DNA of 44,916 nucleotides from a virus. The notes under the pieces are model-generated. The model did no database searches, was not told where the DNA came from, and worked only from the letters and a program-made list of their open reading frames with translations. Of the stretch, positions 8,227-16,509 are shown piece after piece. The position numbers and the translations under genes are program-made. Positions within the stretch are counted from its first letter, which is position 1, and each line of letters starts with the position of its first letter. The DNA lies in IMG/VR virus record IMGVR_UViG_3300037187_000017, positions 1-44,916 of that record; one strand, written 5' to 3'.

Positions 8227-8814
8227 CTATCCGAGCAGCTCGCAGGTCAGCTCATCGCAGGTCATGGTGGCCAGCGCCGTGGTCACGTTCGGGAAGATGC
8301 CCACCGAGACCATCTGGCTGAGCTGTGTGTTCCCGCCGCCCGCGACCTGGGTGGCGGTGCGCAGTGCCAGCGTGATCGGAATGGCGAACGGCACGGCGTA
8401 GGCGGTGATGGCGGACGGGTTCCAGAACTTCCCGTTACCGAAGAACGTGGCGGTGCCCGCGGTCGCCGTGGACACGGTGCGGACCTGGCCGTCCCATTCC
8501 ATCGCCCACGGCCAGGACGCAGACCCGGTGTTGGCAACGGTGACGGCGCCGGTAGCTGCCAGCGGCAGCGACGTACCCGCCACCAGCGCCGTGCCAGCGT
8601 TGGACAGGTAGAACCCGAAGGTGGGCGTTGCGGTGGCCGCAGAAGAGACGTAGGAGCCGTACGCCCGGAGCCTGATCCGGGTGCCCAGGTTCAGCAGGCC
8701 GGCCAGGATGACGGTTTCCTGCGGCGAGTAGTCGGTCAGCGCCGCGGCGACGGCCGCCGAGTTGCTGGCCACGCCGAGCGGCGGGACCGGCGCGCTCCAG
8801 AGAGTGCCAGGCAT
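8227..8814 (-). CDS. Hypothetical virion protein, 195 aa
   Basis: The true start is ATG 8814 (MPGTLWSAPVPPLG), 11 bases after the preceding stop; the longer open frame up to 9372 runs over the upstream gene in another frame and is rejected. The protein is beta-rich, with NLGTRIRLRAYGSY and WPWAMEWDGQVRTV in the middle and an acidic Cys pair near the C-terminus (TCDELTCELL). This composition and the alternating hydrophobics resemble small actinophage virion proteins. Role inferred from neighbours only. Confidence 0.55.
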   Translation of the reverse strand: MPGTLWSAPVPPLGVASNSAAVAAALTDYSPQETVILAGLLNLGTRIRLRAYGSYVSSAATATPTFGFYLSNAGTALVAGTSLPLAATGAVTVANTGSASWPWAMEWDGQVRTVSTATAGTATFFGNGKFWNPSAITAYAVPFAIPITLALRTATQVAGGGNTQLSQMVSVGIFPNVTTALATMTCDELTCELLG

Positions 8815-8825
8815 ATCGTGCCTTC

Positions 8826-9341
8826 CTAGCTCATTGTCCAGTAGGCGAGGCCGTTGACGGCATCCTGGGTGTAGGTGAAGGCCCCGGCCGTGCTGACCAC
8901 CGAGGCGCCGAAGTCCGTGCTCCACGGGCACCAGGAGTTGCCGTCCGTGGTGTTCGGGTTGGTCGGTGACGTCTTGTCGTAGATGAACATGGTCCGGGCC
9001 GTGATCGTGGTGCTGGCCCCGAAGCTGATCGGCGCGGGGGCCGTGCAGTTCCAGTTGTAGATGTTGTTGGCCGACCCGAGCGCGAAGGTGAATGTGGTCA
9101 GCGCCTGCCGGTTCGACCAGCCCGAGGTGTAGCCGCCGCCCGTGGTGACCTCGGTGTAGGCCCCGGTGATGTCCGAGGCAAAGACGTACGCCCACTGAGT
9201 GGCTCCCCAGGTGGGCGCAGACGCAGCCGTGCAGAGACCCGCGGCGAAGGTGTTGGTGACCAGGCTGGGCGAAGCTGTCGGCCTCGTCCCGGTAACCAGC
9301 TTCAGCATGTAGTTGGGGTAGACGTGCGCAGTGACGGCCAT
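8826..9341 (-). CDS. Hypothetical virion protein, 171 aa
   Basis: 171 residues, starting at ATG 9341 with GGAGAG seven bases upstream. Aromatic- and Thr-rich beta protein (QWAYVFASDITGAY, SGWSNRQALTTFTF, RTMFIYDKTS). The style fits a capsid-decoration or appendage protein, and it forms a run with the genes on either side. No recognised family. Confidence 0.55.
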   Translation of the reverse strand: MAVTAHVYPNYMLKLVTGTRPTASPSLVTNTFAAGLCTAASAPTWGATQWAYVFASDITGAYTEVTTGGGYTSGWSNRQALTTFTFALGSANNIYNWNCTAPAPISFGASTTITARTMFIYDKTSPTNPNTTDGNSWCPWSTDFGASVVSTAGAFTYTQDAVNGLAYWTMS

Positions 9342-9343
9342 GG

Positions 9344-9616
9344 CTAAAGCTCTCCTCCTGCGCCGCTAGCACGGGCCGCGGTGCCGAATATGTTGGCGTC
9401 CTGGCGGTTGTCGGACGTCGTATAGACGAGATCGCGTTCCTCGTTGATGGTGACCTTGGCCCGCTTGCCGGCGTCGAGCTTGTTCTCGCCCAGCGCCGGG
9501 TTGCCGTGCTCCGGCCGGGTGATGACCTTCTCTTTGGCCTTGGTCCGGCCGCCGCGGATGTGCTGAATCGAGCGCATGCGGGCCAGGAACTCCTGCGGGC
9601 TCTCTCCGTCAGCCAT
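9344..9616 (-). CDS. Hypothetical basic protein, 90 aa
   Basis: Starts MADGESPQEFLARM at ATG 9616, overlapping the upstream TGA (TGATG); the longer frame to 9664 is unnecessary. Charged and helical N-terminus (QEFLARMRSIQHIRGGRTKAKEK), then a Thr/Asp-rich region. Mostly hydrophilic, no Cys. Possibly a scaffold or capsid-associated protein by location, but nothing specific is recognisable. Confidence 0.5.
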   Translation of the reverse strand: MADGESPQEFLARMRSIQHIRGGRTKAKEKVITRPEHGNPALGENKLDAGKRAKVTINEERDLVYTTSDNRQDANIFGTAARASGAGGEL

Positions 9617-9855
9617 CACATGCCTCCCATGATCTCTGCGTCCCAATCCCTGGGGTATTGCCATCCGTCGTGCGGGCAGTAGAGGATGCCTGGCTGGTTT
9701 GGCGGGCCATCCAGCAGCGGAGTTCCGTCGTTGGGGCAGGCCATTGGCAAGGTAGTGCGGTAGTACTCGTAGTCCGCCGCCTGCTCTTGCAGCGTGCTCA
9801 GCAGGTCGTATCCGGTCACGCCAGTCTTTGGCGGGACGTTCGTCGGCGTGGTCAT
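9616..9855 (-). CDS. Small CPNDG/CPHDG-motif protein, 79 aa
   Basis: 79 residues with two matched knuckle-like motifs, CPNDGTPL (C40) and YCPHDGWQYP (C60), separated by a Gly/Pro loop. With one Cys plus Asp/His in each half it is not a standard CxxC zinc ribbon, but the symmetric layout suggests metal binding. I recall similar tiny proteins next to actinophage capsid genes. The N-terminus is a polar helix (LLSTLQEQAADYEYYR). It is coupled to both neighbours by overlapping start and stop codons. Confidence 0.55.
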   Translation of the reverse strand: MTTPTNVPPKTGVTGYDLLSTLQEQAADYEYYRTTLPMACPNDGTPLLDGPPNQPGILYCPHDGWQYPRDWDAEIMGGM

Positions 9856-10169
9856 TACTTCTCCGTGCTCACTTCCGGCTCAGCGACTGCGGCCACTGCC
9901 TCGGCGAGCTGAGCCTTGGTGCCGGAGACGGGCAGGCCAAGATCCCTGGCCTGCTCCTTGAGCTCCACCTTCAGCACGACCGGCTCGGCGGCTACTGCAG
10001 CTTCCTCCGCGGCCGCGGCGTCTGCCGAGACGGGCTCTGCGGTGTCCTCAGCGGCGTTGCTTCCGCCGCCTTCGGTGGTGGTCTTCGGCATGTCGCGCTC
10101 CTTAAAGCACTGCGGGCAGAACGGGAGGTCAGCGGCAATCGCCTGGCAGCCACACTCGCAAGTCCACAT
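9855..10169 (-). CDS. Zinc-ribbon plus SAP-like domain protein, 104 aa
   Basis: The start ATG at 10169 is chosen because AAGGAGG lies eight bases upstream; two earlier in-frame starts (10175, 10214) have poor or no spacing. Residues 4-21 form a Cys cluster (CECGC and CPQC). An Ala/Glu-rich acidic linker follows, and the C-terminal 35 residues (LKEQARDLGLPVSGTKAQLA) match a SAP/LEM-like helix-extended loop-helix that binds DNA. A SAP motif beside the capsid genes is common in actinophages, sometimes in scaffold- or tail-like proteins. Role unknown. Confidence 0.55.
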   Translation of the reverse strand: MWTCECGCQAIAADLPFCPQCFKERDMPKTTTEGGGSNAAEDTAEPVSADAAAAEEAAVAAEPVVLKVELKEQARDLGLPVSGTKAQLAEAVAAVAEPEVSTEK

Positions 10170-10239
10170 CCGCATATCCTCCTTGTTGCTCCGGGGGCCT
10201 GGCCTAACGGTCACTCGCTGGCCAGGTCCCCGGCGCTTG

Positions 10240-10713
10240 TTACGCGCTCGGGATGCGCAGGTTCTGCGGCGTCCGCTGCACGGTCAGGTCGTAGAGAACC
10301 GCCGCCACCAGGGTCGCGCCCGAACCGCTGACCGTGACGTTGATGTAGTCGTACGTGTCGGCCAGCTCGCTGACCATGAAGTCCACGTAACTGATCAGCG
10401 CGGTCGTGGTCAGGGGGATGGTGAGCACGTTGTTCACCCATCCGGAGCTGGCGGCCACGGCGTTAGCCACCCATGCCGCGGTGTTCGCCGTCCTGGTGTA
10501 GACGGTGCTCGGCAGCCCGAACCCGTTGGCGGCGGTCCAGTTCTTCGCGCTGCCGGCGAACGACGGCTTGGCGACAACGGTCAGGATGGCTGCGGTTGCC
10601 GTTCCGTTGGAGGCAATGAAGCCGACACCCGAAGCATCCTTCAGGCAGATGTCAACGCCTGACGGGGAGGGGACGACATCGTAGACCCGTCCTAGGGCCC
10701 TCATTCCGGCCAT
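10240..10713 (-). CDS. Hypothetical virion protein, 157 aa
   Basis: 157 residues from ATG 10713, preceded by AGGAG. Beta-rich with small residues, and pairs such as STVYTRTANTAAWV and YINVTVSGSGATLV. It resembles the 115-residue gene upstream in style, and both lie directly after the capsid gene, so they are good candidates for abundant head-decoration proteins. No enzyme motif. Confidence 0.55.
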   Translation of the reverse strand: MAGMRALGRVYDVVPSPSGVDICLKDASGVGFIASNGTATAAILTVVAKPSFAGSAKNWTAANGFGLPSTVYTRTANTAAWVANAVAASSGWVNNVLTIPLTTTALISYVDFMVSELADTYDYINVTVSGSGATLVAAVLYDLTVQRTPQNLRIPSA

Positions 10714-10768
10714 TTCTGGCTCCTAACTGGTTCCTTGGAACCGGGCGTAAATGCGGTTTTGCTCACTC

Positions 10769-10796
10769 GGCCAGCAGGGGGTTACTGCCGCTGGCC
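10769..10796 (-). terminator. Hairpin after the first post-capsid gene (attenuator-like)
   Basis: GGCCAGC (10769-10775) and GCTGGCC (10790-10796) are perfect inverted arms, with additional internal pairing (CAG/CTG). It starts four bases after the stop of the 115-residue gene. Transcribed on the minus strand it is followed by GAGTGAGCAAAACC, without a U-tract. It could act as a partial terminator or mRNA-stabilising hairpin that keeps capsid and decoration transcripts more abundant than downstream genes. Confidence 0.4.
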
Positions 10797-10799
10797 TAC

Positions 10800-11147
10800 T
10801 CAGTACAGTTCGATCGGGCTGACAACCAGCTGCGCCGTGTAGACCGCGGCGACGCTGGCGTTGGCGACGGCAGTGACCAGGATCGCCGTCGCGGACGGGA
10901 CGTTGACCTTGACCGGGGCGTTCTGCCACTGCACGTTCGCAGTGCCCGCCATGGTCAGCGTCCCCAGCACCGTCGCGCCTACCTGGAGCTGGACATTGTT
11001 CATGTCCGTGGCGGCCACGACGGTAGCGATGGGAACGGTGACGACGGTGACCGTGTAGACCCCGGCTTCGAGCGCAGCCGTCGTCGCCACCGTGGCTCCC
11101 GCGAGCGGGGCTACTCCGGTGGTGTGGGTGACGAGGACATCTGCCAT
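10800..11147 (-). CDS. Putative head-decoration protein, 115 aa
   Basis: 115 residues, entirely Ala/Val/Thr-rich beta strands (GVYTVTVVTVPIATVV, VQLQVGATVLGTLT) with almost no charge. Directly downstream of the major capsid gene by 15 bases, the classical place for a capsid cement or decoration protein, and followed by a hairpin that would favour its abundance. Fold and role are inferred. Confidence 0.55.
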   Translation of the reverse strand: MADVLVTHTTGVAPLAGATVATTAALEAGVYTVTVVTVPIATVVAATDMNNVQLQVGATVLGTLTMAGTANVQWQNAPVKVNVPSATAILVTAVANASVAAVYTAQLVVSPIELY

Positions 11148-11162
11148 TGCCGGGGCTCCAGA

Positions 11163-12596
11163 TCAGGAAGTAGCGAGGCCGACGTAGGCCGACAGGGTGC
11201 TGGCTGATCCGTTGTGCGGGGTGAGCGCCGACTGCAACCAGGGGCGGCCGTCCACGCGCTCGATGATCCGGTACGCGGTCTGGTCGTTCTGGAAGAACGC
11301 CTGGTCAGACGCGGCCACAGAGACCGACTGCCGGTCCCCGATCAGGTAGTAGGACAGGTCCACGAACGAGATGTCCCCGACCGACCCGAGCGGGCCAACC
11401 TTTTCGGTGAAGTACACCGGGCGGCCAAAGATGCTGATCGGAGGCGCGTCACTGACTCCTGGCACGTTGTAACCGCCCATCCACACGCCAGGCGTGGAGA
11501 GCGTCATCTGCGCGAGCTGCGGGAACACGTCGATGGAGGCGATCCACACCGCGCTCTTGAGCGAGGTGGGCAGCATCCGTGCGTACATTCCCACAATGTC
11601 CGCGTAGGTGACGATGTTCGAGCCGCCGCGGGCCACCTGGACGTATGCCGGGCTGTTGATGACGCCCTGCGGGGTGCCTGCACCAGTCTCGGTGAGGAAC
11701 GCCACGTCCTCGGCCCAGGCCAGGCCCGCGGGGATACGCGAGTCGAACCAGCCGGAGAACGCCGGAGCGTCGGCGAGCAGCTCGTTGGGGACCTTGAAGA
11801 AGCCGGTCAGCTTCTTGGCGTCCAGGGTGACCTTGCCGAACTTGGCCTGAGATTCGGTGATGCTCGAACCTTCCTCGGCCCAGTAGAACTGCACCCCGCC
11901 GAACAGCGAGCTGACGTGGCTGGTGTCGTCCACCGTGGGGATCGGCACCCGCAGCGTGCTCATCGGGATCACCGTGGCACGGGAGCGGACGATCGTGTCT
12001 TCCAGCGCCAGCTGGAGCAGATCCGACCGCATGATCTCCGGAATCAGGAAGCCACCACCCGCCGGGTCCTCAGATCCGAACGAGTTCTGGAACTGGCGAA
12101 CGTTCTCCAGCTTCTGCAGGAGTTCCTTGCGGTTCTTGGTCGCGGTCGGCCGGGCTTCCTCGCGGATCGCCTGGCAATATTCCCCCATCGACGCGAAGCG
12201 GTCCTCGTCTCGGTAAGCGTTCTCAAACGCGGCGCCGGGAGCTGACCGGTTGTAGACCGCGCCGCGGCCCTTGCTGACCGAAGCCGAGCCGTCCGCGCTG
12301 AGCTGGAGGTTGGGCCGGCCACCGCTGAACCCTACCGAGTTGGCCAGGTCGAGCGCGGGCTTCCGGCCACCGCCGGACTCGCGCACCATGTCGAACAGCG
12401 CGCTCTGCACCTGAGTGCGAACGTCATCCTGGATTCCGGGGTTCTTCTTGGCGTGGAGGACGGCGTAAGCGTCCAGGAACTCCTTGGTCGTGCCGTCCGC
12501 GATGGCCTCGGGCGAGAAATGCGCCTTCAGCCGTGCCGGGTCGGACAGCAGCTCGCGCAGCCCGTCACCGTCAGTAGGAACCTTGAGCTTCGTCAT
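11163..12596 (-). CDS. Major capsid protein, HK97 fold, with N-terminal delta/scaffold domain
   Basis: 477 residues. Residues 1-170 are helical and charged, fitting a delta-type scaffold domain that the prohead protease removes; the FASMGEYCQAIREE segment (134-147) resembles the N-arm. GGFLIPEIMRSDLLQL (181-196) marks the start of the mature core typical of HK97 capsids, followed by PTVDDTSHVSS, FYWAEEGSSITES, KKLTGFFKVPNELL and the FLTETGAGTPQGVI loop. The start overlaps the protease stop (ATGA), so both are made together. It forms the icosahedral shell. Confidence 0.92.
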   Translation of the reverse strand: MTKLKVPTDGDGLRELLSDPARLKAHFSPEAIADGTTKEFLDAYAVLHAKKNPGIQDDVRTQVQSALFDMVRESGGGRKPALDLANSVGFSGGRPNLQLSADGSASVSKGRGAVYNRSAPGAAFENAYRDEDRFASMGEYCQAIREEARPTATKNRKELLQKLENVRQFQNSFGSEDPAGGGFLIPEIMRSDLLQLALEDTIVRSRATVIPMSTLRVPIPTVDDTSHVSSLFGGVQFYWAEEGSSITESQAKFGKVTLDAKKLTGFFKVPNELLADAPAFSGWFDSRIPAGLAWAEDVAFLTETGAGTPQGVINSPAYVQVARGGSNIVTYADIVGMYARMLPTSLKSAVWIASIDVFPQLAQMTLSTPGVWMGGYNVPGVSDAPPISIFGRPVYFTEKVGPLGSVGDISFVDLSYYLIGDRQSVSVAASDQAFFQNDQTAYRIIERVDGRPWLQSALTPHNGSASTLSAYVGLATS

Positions 12597-14329
12597 CGTG
12601 CCGCCCCTTCCAGGCCGGTGCTAAACAACGCGGCCAGCAGGCCGGTGTCGATGTGATCGTCAGGCTCCCCATCGGGGTCTACCTGCCGCATTGCCGTCTC
12701 CAGCGTTGCGCGTGCCTGCCCCTCGTTAGTCAGGCGCATGCCGGACAGCCGGGCCATGCAATCCCGGACGCCCTGGCTGTTGGGCGGCGCCTCCGGGCCA
12801 TAGCGGTACGGCAGCGCGTAACTCGCCTGGTCTTCCGAGCTACCCGGCCGCCTTCCGGCGCAGATCTGGGAGTAGTACCAGGCCGGGTCAGCGGATTCGG
12901 CGCCTAGTGCCCAGGCAACGGCGGGATCCCAGTCGCTGCCATCCACTCCGGGAGCGTCCAGGTGCAGTGCCGCCCGCAGTGATGCCGGGTCGATGCCGTC
13001 GTCAGGATCCCAGTCCGGGTTGACCTGCTTCATGGCCTTCTCCAGCGTGGACTTGGCCTGTGCCGCGTTGGTGAGGCCCTGGGTGCTGGACAGCCGGGCC
13101 AGCCCTGCACGGACGCCAGCGGCATTCACGGGGCTGGACGGGGTGTACCTGTACGGCAGCGCCCAGGCGTCCTGAGTGGCCGGATCTCCGGACTTGCGGC
13201 CCGCGCAGATGCCCCGGTAGAACGCGGCCGGGTCGTCGGAGGCCGCGCCGTTGTGCCATGCCCGGGAAGCGTCCCACGGGCTCTCGTCCACCTCATCGAG
13301 CAGGACGGGGAACATGGCGCGGTTGCCCTTCTGGCCCGGGGCGAGAGGCTTGCCCTGCTTACCGTCCGGGTCGGGCGGGATCGCCTTAATCTGCTTGCCG
13401 GAGGCGTCCCAGTAATCGTGGTCTTTGTCGCCCGCGGCCGTGCCGTCGTTGTCGCCGTCGTTGTCGGGGTCGAACACCCACTTGCCGCCGCGCTGCTGCC
13501 AGCCGCCGTTGCCTGCGTTCTGCACATGCTGGCCGGCTGCATCGGATGCGGTGGCGTGGGCGTGCTCATGGCTGAAGTCACCATCATGGCCGTGCTCGTG
13601 CGCGTGGGTGGCGTCGCTTCCCTGACCGCCGTACGCCTGGTGGGTGTGGCTGTGGGTACCGTTCATCACGCCGTGGCCGTCAGAGTTGACCGGAGCCACG
13701 CTCTTGCCGTACACCGACAGATCCCAGGAGTCCTGCGCTGGCTCGTCACCGAGAATCCTGTCAGCGAGACCGGCCTCAACCGCAGCCTTGTCGGTGAACC
13801 AGGTCTCGGCGGACATCATCTCCTGCCAGAACGCCACCGGCTTACCGGAGCGCTCGGCGTAGATGCTGGCGATTTCCGTGGTCACCATGTCGAGCAGGTC
13901 GGCGGTCTTGCGCAGGTCGGCCGCGTCACCGATGCCCATGCTGAAGCCGTTATGGATCATCATTTGCGAATGCGGGGACATCTCCAGCTTGCCGGGCGAG
14001 GCCGCCTGGGCGATGAAGCTGGCAGCGGAGGCGGCCAGGCCGTCGATGATGACCGCAACTACGCCCTTGCGCTGCTTCAGCTGGTTGAAGATGGCCAGAC
14101 CGTCATGCACATCGCCGCCAGGCGAGTTGATGTGCAGCTCGAGGTCGCCGTTGATGCCCTTCAGGTCGGCCATGAACTCACCGGCCGGCACACCGAAGAA
14201 CCCGATCTCGTCGTAAATGGCGACCTGCGTCGGCTGGCCAGCGGCAGAGTTGGTGATCGAGTACCACTTCGGCAGTGTGCTCGTCATGTTCTGCAGCCGC
14301 CGGGTTGACCGCATCGGCCTGGTTTCCAT
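12593..14329 (-). CDS. ClpP-like prohead protease with His-rich linker and duplicated C-terminal domain
   Basis: 578 residues. Residues 18-195 are a ClpP/SppA-type S14 fold: HINSPGGDVHDGLA, the nucleophile motif DGLAASAAS (Ser101), MMIHN (His126) and FTDKAAVEAGLAD. This is the usual head maturation protease upstream of an HK97 capsid. Residues 225-268 are extremely His-rich and 287-305 Asp-rich (DPDNDGDNDG), suggesting metal and calcium binding. Residues about 352-465 and 467-578 are two copies of one domain with landmarks WD, ICAGR, YALPYRY, GVR and ARL, common in single copy at the end of phage head proteins. Start overlaps the portal stop as TGATG; a second start lies at MTSTLPK 14 codons later. 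Confidence 0.85.
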   Translation of the reverse strand: METRPMRSTRRLQNMTSTLPKWYSITNSAAGQPTQVAIYDEIGFFGVPAGEFMADLKGINGDLELHINSPGGDVHDGLAIFNQLKQRKGVVAVIIDGLAASAASFIAQAASPGKLEMSPHSQMMIHNGFSMGIGDAADLRKTADLLDMVTTEIASIYAERSGKPVAFWQEMMSAETWFTDKAAVEAGLADRILGDEPAQDSWDLSVYGKSVAPVNSDGHGVMNGTHSHTHQAYGGQGSDATHAHEHGHDGDFSHEHAHATASDAAGQHVQNAGNGGWQQRGGKWVFDPDNDGDNDGTAAGDKDHDYWDASGKQIKAIPPDPDGKQGKPLAPGQKGNRAMFPVLLDEVDESPWDASRAWHNGAASDDPAAFYRGICAGRKSGDPATQDAWALPYRYTPSSPVNAAGVRAGLARLSSTQGLTNAAQAKSTLEKAMKQVNPDWDPDDGIDPASLRAALHLDAPGVDGSDWDPAVAWALGAESADPAWYYSQICAGRRPGSSEDQASYALPYRYGPEAPPNSQGVRDCMARLSGMRLTNEGQARATLETAMRQVDPDGEPDDHIDTGLLAALFSTGLEGAAR

Positions 14330-16167
14330 CAGCGCCTTCCCGTCTCAACTGGCACATGGCCATCGCTCAGTACGCGCCTCAGCAGGTTGGCCAACTCATC
14401 GTCTGCGGGCTGGGTGGGGCGCAGCTGCTGGGTGTGCATGGTTTCCCACTCGCCGTGCTCGGTGTCCACCGTGCCGATGAAAGCGCGGACGGGGACGCCT
14501 TCCTGCTTCTCGGCCAGGTATCGGTGGTGGCCGTCCACCAGCTTTGGCTTCGTGCCGCCGGGCGTCTTCACCAGGATCACCGGCTTGAGCTTCTTGCCGG
14601 CCTTGAGCAGCTTCACGAAGTCGGCCACGTGCTCGGGGACCGCCTCGTCCAGCCACTCCATGCTCGGGTCGATGTGGCTCACCGGAACCTTGACCGGGCC
14701 GGTCCAGCTCGCGTGATGCATCCACGCCATCGCCTCGGGCGGGTAGTCCGCGGCCGCCAGCTCGAACACCTTGGCCGCTGGGTCGCGCTTGGCGATCAGC
14801 CGGTAAGACTGGCGGTTGCTCGCGCCGTCGTCATCCTGGTTCGGCGTGCCGGCGGGCTTTTGCGCCGGGGCGCCGCCAGGTGCGGGTGCGCCTCCGGGGA
14901 CCTCAGGAACCCAGCCAGGCGGCAGCGCTGGCGCCTGGGTGGCCTTCTCCACGATGGCCATGTCCGGCAGGCCGACCGTCTCCAGCACATCCGCCGGGTC
15001 GAATCCTGCATTGACCAGAACTGCGGCGGCCGCGGATTTGGCGGCCAGCTCGCCGTTGTCCTCTTCGCGGTTGTCCGGCGACGGGTCCTCGTAGTCGAAC
15101 TCGACGCCCTGGCCGGTGGTGCCGAACAGCGGCAGCAGCTTGCAATTCAGGGTGTCCTTGCGGCGGTCGAGACGGGGGATCGTCTGCCAGGAGATGAAGA
15201 CTTCCTCGGCCGTCTGGGCGTTGGCCCGGTTAACGTCGTCAGCGGTGCCCAGCATGGACTTGTGGACGCGCCACGCCTCGCGCAGCTCATCGCGGTTGGC
15301 CATCCGGAGGTTGCCGTACTCAAGATCCTTGTTGGTGTGGCCGGACGGCAGCCAGGATGCGCCGTTCTCCAGCACGCCGACGCGACCGGCCCGGGCAACG
15401 CCCTGATGGCCCTCACGCCAGCGGTCGATCAGCTCATCCCACTCGGCGTCGGACAGCCGCTTGTCAATCGAGATGACGCCGCCCGGGTCGGCCCCGTTGT
15501 AGAACAGGTTCCGCTGGTACTGGGTGGCGTACTCCTGCTGCTCCACGTTGGCCATAACGCTGCCGACCGGGCCCGCACCACGGAAGCAGTCGAGCGGGTC
15601 GGGCATCTTCTCCAGGATCACTTCGCTGTTCTGGAGCGGTATCTGCTCGCCATTGGGGGCGTTGTAGATCCAGCCGAGCAGGAAGTCATTGGCGTCCGGC
15701 ACCGGCTCCATCCGGTCAGGACGGACGTACCACATCGACGTTGGGAAGGTTGTGCCCTCGCTGTTCAGGACCCAGAACGTCTCGCCGGTCAGCTCAAGGT
15801 GCTGGTTGGCGCCCTCGCGGAACTCGAACGCGCTGTGGAAGTCGTTCGGCTTGCTCCACAGCGACAGCGCGGCGTGGTTGACAACCTCTATGCGCTGGTC
15901 GCTGCCCTTGTCGGCGGTCGTGTAGCGCCGCCTGCCATCCACCGGCTGCTTCTTGTACAAGTGCCAGGCCGGGCCTGCGGGCGCCGACTGGAGCAGGCTG
16001 ACGATCGAGAAGACCGTGCCGGAGCGGCGGTACGCCCGGAGCTGCTGCTCCCGGGACTGCCTGCCAGCGCCCAGGTCGAACGTCAGCCCGCGGCCCCGGC
16101 CGGAGGTGGACATCGGGACAGGAGGTCCCTGGTTCTGGTTCTTGATGCGCCGCAGCCCGGACTTCAT
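14329..16167 (-). CDS. Portal protein (HK97 type) with C-terminal ParB/Srx-like domain
   Basis: 612 residues. The first 400 follow the HK97 portal pattern: a SAPAGPAWHLYKK strand, FEFREGANQHLELTGETFW, MWYVRPDRMEPV, the NGADPGGVISID motif and NRANAQTAEEVFISWQTIPRL. The portal forms the dodecameric DNA gate. After a Pro/Ala-rich linker (about 425-455), residues about 495-570 look like a ParB/sulfiredoxin-type domain: VPVSHIDPS, then KLKPVILVK and LVDGHHRYLAE (from residue 544), where the DGHHR motif is the nucleotide-binding box of that superfamily. A portal with this fusion is unusual. The gene overlaps the next two by ATGA-type junctions. Confidence 0.85.
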   Translation of the reverse strand: MKSGLRRIKNQNQGPPVPMSTSGRGRGLTFDLGAGRQSREQQLRAYRRSGTVFSIVSLLQSAPAGPAWHLYKKQPVDGRRRYTTADKGSDQRIEVVNHAALSLWSKPNDFHSAFEFREGANQHLELTGETFWVLNSEGTTFPTSMWYVRPDRMEPVPDANDFLLGWIYNAPNGEQIPLQNSEVILEKMPDPLDCFRGAGPVGSVMANVEQQEYATQYQRNLFYNGADPGGVISIDKRLSDAEWDELIDRWREGHQGVARAGRVGVLENGASWLPSGHTNKDLEYGNLRMANRDELREAWRVHKSMLGTADDVNRANAQTAEEVFISWQTIPRLDRRKDTLNCKLLPLFGTTGQGVEFDYEDPSPDNREEDNGELAAKSAAAAVLVNAGFDPADVLETVGLPDMAIVEKATQAPALPPGWVPEVPGGAPAPGGAPAQKPAGTPNQDDDGASNRQSYRLIAKRDPAAKVFELAAADYPPEAMAWMHHASWTGPVKVPVSHIDPSMEWLDEAVPEHVADFVKLLKAGKKLKPVILVKTPGGTKPKLVDGHHRYLAEKQEGVPVRAFIGTVDTEHGEWETMHTQQLRPTQPADDELANLLRRVLSDGHVPVETGRR

Positions 16168-16442
16168 TCGGGGTCCGCCAGCTGGAGCTCAAGCACCATG
16201 AGCGAGATGCCGGTGACGATCCAGCCCGCAATCGTATTGGCGGTGAAGACGCCGTAGTCGATGCAGCCGTAAGCGGCCAGCGTGAGCGGCATCTGGAAGG
16301 CGCGAACCAGGACTGAAGACGCCGGAGCGCGCTTCGTGCGGGTGAGGAAGCTATGCAGCGGCCGGTACCAGCGCGCGGGAAGGCCGCGGAGTGTGCCCTG
16401 CGGCCTGGCTTGTGGCTGCCAGGCGGCTTCCCGAAGTGTCAC
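16164..16442 (-). CDS. Small membrane protein between terminase and portal, 92 aa
   Basis: Best start is GTG at 16442 (VTLREAAWQPQ), after the terminase stop; the open frame continues upstream to 16592 only by overlapping the terminase. The N-terminal half is basic and aromatic (RGLPARWYRPLHSFLTRTKR), the C-terminal half is hydrophobic with one long or two short membrane segments (about residues 52-88). It ends in ATGA overlap with the portal start. It could be a membrane-associated packaging accessory or a small holin-like protein, but holins rarely lie here. Function unknown. Confidence 0.5.
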   Translation of the reverse strand: MTLREAAWQPQARPQGTLRGLPARWYRPLHSFLTRTKRAPASSVLVRAFQMPLTLAAYGCIDYGVFTANTIAGWIVTGISLMVLELQLADPE

Positions 16443-16509
16443 CGCGCCCCACTGGCTGTAGTTAGCGCCAGGATACGCCTTTATGCACTCGGGTAGAGCA
16501 AATGTCCGG

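Noticed and set aside
8815-9372. N-terminal extension of the 8227-8814 gene to 381 codons
   Set aside because: It runs through the 8826-9341 gene in another frame and has His/Arg-rich shadow composition; ATG 8814 follows the preceding stop closely.
14275-16257. 660-codon plus-strand open frame
   Set aside because: Antisense to the portal gene, Arg/Val/Leu-rich, no recognisable domain; the minus strand carries clear portal motifs.
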